Shown: positions 1 to 5,678 of the stretch, in pieces
How positions within the stretch are numbered: position 1 is the first letter of the stretch
Layout of the letters: each line of letters starts with the position of its first letter
NCBI GenBank assembly: GCA_017544745.1
Contig: JAFYDO010000156.1
Location: 1 to 6,600, forward strand
Direction of reading: 5' to 3'
Origin: Treponema sp.
GTDB taxonomy: Bacteria > Spirochaetota > Spirochaetia > Treponematales > Treponemataceae
DNA: 6,600 nt
Program-made: the position numbers and the translations under genes
Notes under the pieces: generated by a model
The model's input: only the letters and a program-made list of their open reading frames with translations
Database searches by the model: none
Told to the model about the DNA's origin: nothing

Positions 1-136
1 TCTTGAGCTTTTGAAAAAGCCAGCCACCAACGGCACCAACAAATAAAATAATTCCAAGCAGAAGAACTAACTGTGTTGCCTGAATTTTTGAAAAATGAAA
101 AACTGCCGGAAGTAAATTCGCTAAAGGAGCATCCAT
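1..136 (-). CDS. Probable Kef-type (CPA2) cation/proton antiporter, N-terminal part only
   Basis: Only the first 45 codons are visible; the gene runs off the left edge. The ATG at 136-134 is chosen because an in-frame TAA lies four codons upstream and a GAGG lies about 14 bases before it, a rather long spacing. The peptide opens with a short amphipathic stretch, then a hydrophobic segment at about residues 22-39 (QLVLLLGIILFVGAVGGWLF), followed by QKLK. A first helix ending in GG-x-LFQKL is typical of monovalent cation:proton antiporter-2 (Kef-like) proteins, which exchange K+ or Na+ for H+ across the inner membrane. It starts 21 bases after the transglycosylase stop, so it is probably co-transcribed with it. 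The family call rests on one helix, so another polytopic transporter is possible. Confidence 0.5.
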   Translation of the reverse strand, partial: MDAPLANLLPAVFHFSKIQATQLVLLLGIILFVGAVGGWLFQKLK

Positions 137-157
137 AATTTGATTTTAAAACCTCGT

Positions 158-2284
158 CTATTTTAACAGACCTTCTACTGTACTGTGAAAATCTGCATTA
201 TTGTATAAGTATTCATACATTACCGTTGCGCCTATGAGCTTGCGTCCGTATTCGCGTGTCTCCGAAACCGGAACTGTCTCCAGAAACAAATCCATATCAA
301 GACCGCTGCCTGTTCCAAACTCAACAATGGAGCTGTTGAGCCAGGTTGTTACCTTTCTAAAGCCGGCATTATAAGAAAAGAATGCTCTGAGCAAAGAGCC
401 TTCTCCACGCCGTATGAGTTCAGAAAGATAGTAGGTTCCAAACATAATGTTTGTTTGTGGATCTGTAAGCTCATAATCCTTGAGCTTGAGCTTTTGTGCA
501 ATTTCGCCGGCAGTAGGACTCATAAGCTGGGTAAGACCAACTGCGCCTGCCGAACTGACAATCTCTTTGTCAAAAAAGCTTTCGCTACGGATTAATGCAT
601 ATATTACTGATGTATTAATATCGTACTTTTTTGCATAAGTGTCTACCAGGTTTGAAAAATTTTGCGGATAGACATTTTTCATATCTTCTTTAGAAACCGG
701 CTCACTGCTCATTTTAAGTGCACGTGACGCTATGCGCAGAGCCTGTGAATAATAAACATCATCCTCGTCTCCGCACTTTTGTAAAAAGGCTGCAAGATAA
801 AAACCTGTCTGCGGAGAAACCTCATCCTTGTAATAAGACAGCCAGGTGTCATAGATTTTTTCGCGGAATCCAAAATATGCATAGCCGTTAAGCAAGTTGT
901 CTGCGGGAGTTGGTTCTTCCGGGTCTACCTTTGCATTTGTACCGCCACCCTGTCCAAGTGCCTGCTCAAGCTGCTGCCCGGTTAAACCCAGTCTGTAAGC
1001 GGCCATAACGCGGTAGTATGTATTAGTACCACTATCCAAAGCCTTTTCAAAAGCCTGCTTTGCACGGATTTCTTTTTCTTCTTCCGGCAGTTCTATAAAA
1101 CCTTCCTGAATAAGACGGCCATAAATATATGCAATCTGACTCAAAGTCTCTTTTGAAGCATAACCGTCAAGTGCATTTAAAAGCGGTTCAAAAGCAGACC
1201 ATTTAGCATTTAAAATAAGCGAAGGAATAAGGGTATCAAAAAAGTCTTCAAAGTATTCGGGGTCATCCCACTGGCGTGCATAGTCCCCTGTCAAAGCCAG
1301 TGTCTGATCCAGCGACAGTTTGAGTTTTGTTTTCATTAAATACCACAGGGCATTGTCTTTTTTGGAAGGTTCGTCTGTAGCAGAAATTGCGTTTTCGTAA
1401 CAGGTGCTTGCCTGCTTGGAATAAAGGTTTGCACCATCATAAAGTCTTGCAGCATAAAACCACATGTAAAATTCGGCTGGTGTGCCTTTGAGTTTTTCTG
1501 CCTCTTTTCGTAAAAAAACTGCATCCTGAACAAGCTGTTCGGAGCCATACAAAAAAGATTTTCCGAGGTCCGAAGCAAGCATGGCGCAGGGAGTAAGTTC
1601 TCCGTCTTCAAAATAGGACAGAAGCTGCCCCGCAAGTGCATAACCGCTAAGATAGTCGCGGCGGTAGATATATAGTCTGTATGAAAGCGCAAAATCCTGA
1701 GGGGTCGGTTCATACAATTCTTCTAAGGTTCTTTCATCCTGAAACGGTGAATAAATATCTCTGTAAAACTGATACTGCTCCTGGCTAAGCGCGCGGCTGG
1801 TAAACCAGGTATAAACTTCGTCACAAAAACGATCTGTAAGGTTTAGCTTTTGGAGGGCGAGCATTCTTATTTTTATAAGACTGTCCTGATCCTGGGCAAA
1901 ATCCAGATCTTCTGTAAGGTCTACAAGCTTACGAAGCTCATTTGATTCCATATACCTCTGTGCAAGAATGAGCTTACTGTCCGGGTCCGGAAAATTTTTA
2001 TACAGAAATTCTGCAGCAGCATTTTTTTCCTGAAGGTTTCCCATCTGTGCCAGCTGTTTGGCACTTTCCTTTGCGCAGTAGTAAGTTCCTTTTTTAATGC
2101 AGTTATTAAATTTCTGAACAGCTTCTTTTGTGTTGCCTTCTGCAAGCTTTTGCAAGCCTACAAAATAATCTGAATCGGCACCAAATTTTTCGTTGGACGG
2201 ACATGATGTCAAAACTGCTGCAAGCATTATACCCGCAGCAGCTAAAAGAGAAATCTTATAAAAACGTGCTTTTCCCCGGTTCAC
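158..2284 (-). CDS. Lipoprotein soluble lytic murein transglycosylase (Slt70-like, GH23)
   Basis: The 708-residue product should cleave the MurNAc-GlcNAc bond of peptidoglycan and form 1,6-anhydro-MurNAc ends. Residues 1-28 are a lipoprotein signal: basic n-region (MNRGKARFYK), hydrophobic core, and a relaxed spirochaete-style lipobox LTSC with Cys28 as the lipidation site. Residues ~30-540 are helical and rich in Leu, Ala, Tyr and Glu, like the superhelical ring of Slt70. The catalytic domain is ~547-700: ALIRSES with catalytic Glu568, GLTQLM at 583-588, YNAG at 638-641, and a P-x-SETREY motif near 672-680. All four expected SLT motifs are present and it is only slightly longer than E. coli Slt70, so it looks intact. 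The start is GTG at 2284; an in-frame TGA sits three codons upstream and the signal peptide needs this start. The ribosome site is weak (GGGA), so translation may be coupled to the gene 18 bases upstream. Confidence 0.93.
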   Translation of the reverse strand: MNRGKARFYKISLLAAAGIMLAAVLTSCPSNEKFGADSDYFVGLQKLAEGNTKEAVQKFNNCIKKGTYYCAKESAKQLAQMGNLQEKNAAAEFLYKNFPDPDSKLILAQRYMESNELRKLVDLTEDLDFAQDQDSLIKIRMLALQKLNLTDRFCDEVYTWFTSRALSQEQYQFYRDIYSPFQDERTLEELYEPTPQDFALSYRLYIYRRDYLSGYALAGQLLSYFEDGELTPCAMLASDLGKSFLYGSEQLVQDAVFLRKEAEKLKGTPAEFYMWFYAARLYDGANLYSKQASTCYENAISATDEPSKKDNALWYLMKTKLKLSLDQTLALTGDYARQWDDPEYFEDFFDTLIPSLILNAKWSAFEPLLNALDGYASKETLSQIAYIYGRLIQEGFIELPEEEKEIRAKQAFEKALDSGTNTYYRVMAAYRLGLTGQQLEQALGQGGGTNAKVDPEEPTPADNLLNGYAYFGFREKIYDTWLSYYKDEVSPQTGFYLAAFLQKCGDEDDVYYSQALRIASRALKMSSEPVSKEDMKNVYPQNFSNLVDTYAKKYDINTSVIYALIRSESFFDKEIVSSAGAVGLTQLMSPTAGEIAQKLKLKDYELTDPQTNIMFGTYYLSELIRRGEGSLLRAFFSYNAGFRKVTTWLNSSIVEFGTGSGLDMDLFLETVPVSETREYGRKLIGATVMYEYLYNNADFHSTVEGLLK

Positions 2285-2302
2285 GATTATTCACTTATCC
2301 CA

Positions 2303-3949
2303 TTACTCAGACGGAATTGTTATTACAGTTCCCGAAATAATGTGATCCGGATTTTTTATACCATTATAACTGGCAATCTTTTTATATCGCCATGGATTTT
2401 TGTAGTAAGTATCTGCAATATCCCAGAGAGTGTCTCCCCACTTAATTTTGTAGGTTACTCCCGCAGGCTTTGTTTCGGCTGTTGGTGGAGGAACAGGTTT
2501 TACATCCTCTGCCTTTTCTATAACTACAACTTCATCTTCCTTTGCTACTGGAACAGGATCTTCTTTTTTCTCCTTGGTCTTTTTTTCCTTTGGAGCTTCT
2601 GCTGTCTTTTCTACTGCAGTATCCTGATTTTTCTGTGAATGTCTGAGTCGCAGATTGAACTTTGTTGGCAAAACAAGAAGTACAAGTGCAGTTGCAATAA
2701 GACAGATTATTGCGCAGATTATACAGATAATAACTGGTGCACGGGTTTTCTTCTTAAAATCGTCATCCTGATTTTCTGAAGAATTACCCATTTCGGTTTC
2801 TTTGTCGTACAGGCCAGAAAAGTCCATCCCACCAGTTTCTGCAACAGGTGCCGGCTCATCATCAAAGTCTGGCATTTCAAAGGAGTCGTCGGCAGGTGTA
2901 TCTTCAAGCGTTGTGTCTTCAAGGGTTGTATCGTCATCAGAAGAAATGTCTGCAAATCCCATTGAGTCTTCTGCAATAGTTGTATCGTCTGCAGGAGTTT
3001 CGTCAAAGTCAGGAAGTGTGTCTTCTGCAATAGTTGTGTCATCCGCAACGGTTGCGTCTTCTGCAGGTGTCTCATCAAAATCCGGCAGGTCGTCAGTATT
3101 AAATGTGTCATCGTCGGCAGGTGCAGCGTCTTCTGTTATTGTTGTTTCGTCAAAGTCTGGGAGTGTGTCGTCGGCAACAGTTGCATCGTCTGTAAGAATT
3201 GTATCGTCAGCAGGAGCTTCTTCAAAAGCCGGGAGCTCATCGGTATCAAAAGTTGCGTCATCTGCAATAGTTGCATCCTCTACAGGAGCTTCTTCAAAAG
3301 TTTCATCCCCCGCATCAAAGCTTGCAAGACCTTCGTCCACCGGTGCTTCTTCTTCAAAGTCCGGCAGCTCGTCGTCTGCAATTGTCGCATCGTCATCGTC
3401 TTTATTTGATGCAATAGCAGCGGCAGCTAAAAGTCCAGCCCCTGCAACAGCAGCACCAGCAGCAATTGCAGCACCGTTTCCAGAGTCGTCGTCTTCAGCA
3501 GCAACTTCTTCCTCGGCAACAGCCTCTTCCTCTACAGGCATTTCCTCTTCTTCTGCAACAACATCGTCTGCAACAGCATCTTCAATAGAATAATCATCGG
3601 CCTGCTGGCGTTCTTCTTCTGTGCGCGAAACAAGTGTCATTTCTGAATTGCTTGTTGTTCCTGTTTCAGGGTCTGCAATAGAATAAGAAAGCTCGCCGTC
3701 TTCGTTAAGGTCTACATCAAAAGAAATGCTTGGTTCACCATTAGGATGTTCATTGAGGTTTTCAATTTTAAGGGTATCAATATACTCTGCATCTTCCATA
3801 GAGCAGGTCTTTGAACGATACAGGTCAACCATAACGCAAGTCTGATTGTTATGCGCTGTTGTAAGTTCAAGAGTCTTTTTCTGTGCCGACCCTTCTTCCA
3901 TAATTGGATAGAACGAGCCGTCTGCAAGTTTAATTCCGACAGTCCTCAT
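2303..3949 (-). CDS. Membrane protein: Hsp70 substrate-binding-like domain, acidic repeats, TM segment, C-terminal LysM
   Basis: A 548-residue mosaic. Residues ~3-108 align by eye with the DnaK substrate-binding beta domain: GIK-L (DnaK GIET), TAHNNQTCVMV (TAEDNQSAVTI), LKIENL (FNLDGI), then P-NGEPSISFDVDLNEDGEL (P-RGMPQIEVTFDIDADGIL). No Hsp70 ATPase domain precedes it; the ATG has a good GAGG seven bases upstream. Residues 110-158 are very acidic; 159-181 are an Ala/Gly-rich hydrophobic stretch; 185-365 are acidic repeats around LPDF; 404-428 are a strong membrane segment after KKKTR; 429-497 are Lys/Pro/Glu-rich; 498-546 are a LysM domain (YKIKWGDTLWDIADTYY...ASYNG...G-x-x-ITIP), which binds GlcNAc-containing glycan. 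The simplest topology is N-in, C-out, with LysM on peptidoglycan. It lies 33 bases after the YD-repeat gene and 18 before the transglycosylase. Function is unknown; an envelope-anchored scaffold is inference. LysM is certain, the Hsp70-like domain likely. Confidence 0.88.
   Translation of the reverse strand: MRTVGIKLADGSFYPIMEEGSAQKKTLELTTAHNNQTCVMVDLYRSKTCSMEDAEYIDTLKIENLNEHPNGEPSISFDVDLNEDGELSYSIADPETGTTSNSEMTLVSRTEEERQQADDYSIEDAVADDVVAEEEEMPVEEEAVAEEEVAAEDDDSGNGAAIAAGAAVAGAGLLAAAAIASNKDDDDATIADDELPDFEEEAPVDEGLASFDAGDETFEEAPVEDATIADDATFDTDELPAFEEAPADDTILTDDATVADDTLPDFDETTITEDAAPADDDTFNTDDLPDFDETPAEDATVADDTTIAEDTLPDFDETPADDTTIAEDSMGFADISSDDDTTLEDTTLEDTPADDSFEMPDFDDEPAPVAETGGMDFSGLYDKETEMGNSSENQDDDFKKKTRAPVIICIICAIICLIATALVLLVLPTKFNLRLRHSQKNQDTAVEKTAEAPKEKKTKEKKEDPVPVAKEDEVVVIEKAEDVKPVPPPTAETKPAGVTYKIKWGDTLWDIADTYYKNPWRYKKIASYNGIKNPDHIISGTVITIPSE
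2855..3397 (-). repeat. Acidic in-frame repeat array inside the LysM protein (~24-residue period)
   Basis: Codons for residues 185-365 carry a degenerate repeat whose core reads D-D-x-LPDF-D-E-x-P-A-D-D-x-T-I-A-D. The LPDF-type cores start at residues 195, 239 (LPAF), 263, 288, 312 and 359 (MPDF). The spacings are 44, 24, 25, 24 and 47, so the unit is about 24 residues (72 bases) with two double-length steps where the core has been lost. The peptide is almost free of basic residues and should be disordered and strongly negative. At the DNA level the minus strand shows recurring GAT/GAC-GAT-ACA-like codons, which makes unit gain or loss by slippage plausible between strains. Confidence 0.8.
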
Positions 3950-3955
3950 AGATAA

Positions 3956-3960
3956 ACCTC
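3956..3960 (-). promoter_or_regulatory. Ribosome binding site of the LysM protein
   Basis: On the minus strand the sequence reads GAGGT followed by TTATCT and then the ATG at 3949. The GAGG-to-ATG distance is seven bases. This matters because it supports the ATG as the true start, and so the claim that the Hsp70-like domain lacks an upstream ATPase domain. Confidence 0.7.
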
Positions 3961-3982
3961 AATTATTAATTACTTTTTTATA

Positions 3983-4810
3983 TTACTGATAAGTATATTC
4001 TGACATTGCAATAAGTTCGTTTACAGTTGTACCAAACTTCTGCGCAATATTGTATTCAGAAACCTTTGAAACATTTCCGCCTGCATCATATTTGATGATA
4101 ATGCGGTTTGTTACCTGCTTAGTTGCATCATAGGTTGTAATTTCTGAAAGTGTTCCGTTAGAAGCATAGCGGAAAACCTTTCTTTCTGTCTGTTCAGAAT
4201 AGGTATCGTAGGTCAAAAGGCTGTCAATTCTTCCGTCGTCTGAATAAGTATAAGTTTCCTGAATATCAAGTGAACCGTCTGCTGCATATTCATAAACGTC
4301 GGCAAGCTTTCCGGCCGGATTGTATTTGTATACAATTTTCCACAAAAGGGCTCCGTCGCCGTCATAACCTGTTTCGTCTGCAAGCTTTCCGTCGGTATAC
4401 TGGAAAATTGTTCTGGCCTTTAAAATGCCGCCCTTGTCATATTCAGAAACATCTGCCTTCTGTCCGTTATTGTAGGTATTTACGTTGCGCCACAAAAGCT
4501 TTGAATCTGCATCATAAGCGTTCTGCTCTGTAAGGTTTCCGTAAACATCATATTTATTTGCAATTTTGCTTATTACGGCATCTCTTGCAGAAAGCTCTGT
4601 AATTTCTACAGCGCGGCCTGCATTGTCCAGAGTTGTAATTGTCTTTAAAACCGGTGTACGGGTAAGGTTTCCAAATTTTGAACCAATGTCGTAATCAATC
4701 TGTGTATAATTTTTTACATTGCCATTGATTTGAACATAATTAAAAATGTCCAGACCAAAGAGTGAAAAGCTCATTGCAGCAGCTGCAACAAGAGTTATAA
4801 TCTTTTTCAT
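3983..4810 (-). CDS. Secreted protein with seven RHS/YD-like repeats
   Basis: A 275-residue protein of unknown function. Residues 1-19 form a Sec signal peptide (MKK, then an Ala/Leu/Phe core), probably cut near FGLD at 18-21; there is no lipobox Cys, so it should be periplasmic or exported. Residues ~85-267 are seven tandem repeats of 25-29 residues beginning near 85, 111, 136, 161, 187, 213 and 239. The pattern is aromatic-x-Y-x-x-x-G-x-L, about five residues, Y-D, then about four residues and a hydrophobic or charged strand (for example YKYNPAGKLADVYEYAADGS). This resembles RHS/YD or YwqK-type beta repeats, but there is no toxin or core domain. The start has GGAGG four bases before the ATG, and an extended -10 box lies about 50 bases upstream. 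It is first in the envelope operon, 33 bases ahead of the LysM gene. A structural or ligand-binding role is only a guess. Confidence 0.85.
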   Translation of the reverse strand: MKKIITLVAAAAMSFSLFGLDIFNYVQINGNVKNYTQIDYDIGSKFGNLTRTPVLKTITTLDNAGRAVEITELSARDAVISKIANKYDVYGNLTEQNAYDADSKLLWRNVNTYNNGQKADVSEYDKGGILKARTIFQYTDGKLADETGYDGDGALLWKIVYKYNPAGKLADVYEYAADGSLDIQETYTYSDDGRIDSLLTYDTYSEQTERKVFRYASNGTLSEITTYDATKQVTNRIIIKYDAGGNVSKVSEYNIAQKFGTTVNELIAMSEYTYQ

Positions 4811-4827
4811 AGTGCCTCCAAACTCAA

Positions 4828-4845
4828 TCTTTAATTCAATTAAGA
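4828..4845. promoter_or_regulatory. AT-rich inverted repeat in the divergent spacer
   Basis: TCTTTAATT and AATTAAGA face each other around one C, with TTAATT/AATTAA (4831-4836 and 4838-4843) pairing perfectly and one bulged T further out. It lies just downstream of the start point predicted from the minus-strand -10 box, where an operator could act. The spacer is AT-rich, so a palindrome of this size could also arise by chance. Confidence 0.25.
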
Positions 4846-4855
4846 TTTGTGCTAC

Positions 4856-4861
4856 TATTAT
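4856..4861 (+). promoter_or_regulatory. Possible -10 box for the glycosylase-like gene
   Basis: TATTAT matches five of six consensus positions and would start transcription near 4868, about 25 bases before the TTG start codon. No good -35 sequence is visible. An alternative is TTGTGC (4847-4852) with TATAGA (4869-4874) at 16-base spacing, but this leaves almost no leader. The box overlaps the minus-strand -10 hexamer almost completely, so the two promoters could not be occupied at the same time. Confidence 0.3.
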
Positions 4862-4865
4862 ATCA
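4857..4865 (-). promoter_or_regulatory. Extended -10 promoter of the minus-strand operon
   Basis: The minus strand reads TGATATAAT, a perfect -10 hexamer (4862-4857) with the TGn extension (4865-4863). No convincing -35 hexamer lies 16-18 bases upstream, as is usual for extended -10 promoters. The predicted start point is near 4850, giving a leader of about 40 bases before the ATG at 4810. As the following three gaps are 33, 18 and 21 bases without a terminator, this promoter could serve the whole run from the YD-repeat gene to the antiporter. Confidence 0.6.
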
Positions 4866-4881
4866 CAATATAGAAAAAAAT

Positions 4882-4886
4882 GGGAG
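4882..4886 (+). promoter_or_regulatory. Ribosome binding site that decides the TTG start at 4893
   Basis: GGGAG is followed by six bases and then TTG in the frame of the glycosylase-like protein. The upstream in-frame ATG at 4746 lies inside the signal-peptide codons of the divergent gene, upstream of any plausible promoter, and the 49 residues it would add resemble no family sequence. The ATG at 4880-4882 is out of frame. Confidence 0.6.
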
Positions 4887-4892
4887 ATATTT

Positions 4893-5639
4893 TTGAATTC
4901 TATTCAATGGCAGGCCTTCTGCAGCTTTAAAAAGGAATTTAAGCAAAAAATTGATGAATGGTCCTGTCTCATTCCAAATCTTGCACAACTGCAAAAACAG
5001 GCCGCAGAGCTTGCAAAAACTCCCGCCTACCCCTTTGAAACTCCCGTTGTTTACAATACCGATCTGGACAAAATTACTCCGCAGGATGAAATCAAACTCA
5101 TAGTGATTGGCGATAACCCCGGAAAAGACGAGCAGCTTGCAAAAAACCAGCGTTACCTTTGCGGCCAGGCAGGTAAAATTGCAGACGGATTTTTTAAGCG
5201 CAACCTGTCGCTTGGCGTAGACTTTAGAAAAAATGTAATTATCTTAAATAAAACCCCCGTTCACAGTGCCAAAACAGCACAACTGCGCACAATGATGAAA
5301 AACGGTGGTCCGGAAGTTGAACAGCTTATTCTGCAAAGCCAGCTGTGGATGGCTCAAAAAACTGCGGAGCTTACCAAAAATCTTGGCTGCCAGCTTTGGC
5401 TCGTGGGCTATTCCGAACTCAAGGGTAAAGGCTTTTTTGTTCCTTACCGCGACCAGCTCAAGTCCAGCTTATATACAACACCGGCCTGGCAGAACGTATA
5501 TGTGTTCCAGCATTTTTCCATGAACCGATTTACAATTGATCTTGGAGAATTTGTTCAGAAAAATAAACTTAGCGACAAAGCGCTTGAAGAACAGATAAGG
5601 CTGGTGGGGGAATTTCATAAAAGGGAAATTTTTGGATAA
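4893..5639 (+). CDS. Uracil-DNA glycosylase superfamily protein
   Basis: A 248-residue protein from the TTG at 4893, six bases after GGGAG. Uracil-DNA glycosylases remove uracil from DNA to start base-excision repair. Motif A is IGDNPGKDEQ at ~72-81, after a beta strand (KLIVIG). It is followed by YLCGQAGKIADGFF at 88-101 and NVIILNKTPVHSAKT at 114-128, which match in order the family-4-type F-x-G-x-AG...V-x-I-x-N layout. Motif B is HFSMNR at 207-212, in the place of the usual HPSP-x-N. Cys residues are few (10, 25, 90 and one near 170) and do not look like the four-Cys iron-sulfur cluster of families 4 and 5. The gene stands alone on its strand, divergent from the envelope operon and convergent with the WecA-like gene. 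The superfamily call is good; substrate and activity are uncertain because of the altered motif B. Confidence 0.78.
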   Translation: MNSIQWQAFCSFKKEFKQKIDEWSCLIPNLAQLQKQAAELAKTPAYPFETPVVYNTDLDKITPQDEIKLIVIGDNPGKDEQLAKNQRYLCGQAGKIADGFFKRNLSLGVDFRKNVIILNKTPVHSAKTAQLRTMMKNGGPEVEQLILQSQLWMAQKTAELTKNLGCQLWLVGYSELKGKGFFVPYRDQLKSSLYTTPAWQNVYVFQHFSMNRFTIDLGEFVQKNKLSDKALEEQIRLVGEFHKREIFG

Positions 5640-5643
5640 AGCT

Positions 5644-5673
5644 GTGGATTGCTTCGCTGCGCTCGCAATGACG
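5644..5673. repeat. Dispersed-type intergenic repeat with ATTGC/GCAAT ends
   Basis: The gap between the convergent genes holds a GC-rich element with ATTGC (5648-5652) and GCAAT (5665-5669) as terminal inverted repeats around a 12-base core. On the minus strand it reads CGTCATTGCGAGCGCAGCG then AAGCAATCC. From memory, elements of this form (GTCATTGCGAG...GAAGCAATCC) occur between genes in many unrelated bacteria. A T-rich run (TTCTTTT, 5674-5680) follows on the plus strand, so it may also help end transcription of the glycosylase-like gene, but the stem is short and imperfect. Confidence 0.6.
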
Positions 5674-5678
5674 TTCTT

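Noticed and set aside
1336..1713. Minus-strand 125-codon frame inside the transglycosylase
   Set aside because: It is an overlapping alternative frame of a well-supported gene and has no recognisable domain or start signal.
2802..3593. Plus-strand reading frame of 263 codons, rich in Ser, Val and Ala
   Set aside because: It is the mirror of the acidic repeat region: GAx and GCA codons on the minus strand read as serine, valine and alanine on the plus strand. It has no ribosome site and no domain.
3950..3982. Possible terminator between the YD-repeat and LysM genes
   Set aside because: The sequence is AT-rich but has no GC stem followed by a U run; it carries the ribosome site of the next gene, so read-through is more likely.
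4746..4892. Upstream extension of the glycosylase-like gene from an ATG at 4746
   Set aside because: It overlaps the signal-peptide codons and promoter of the divergent gene, adds unrelated residues, and lacks a ribosome site; the TTG at 4893 has GGGAG at the right distance.
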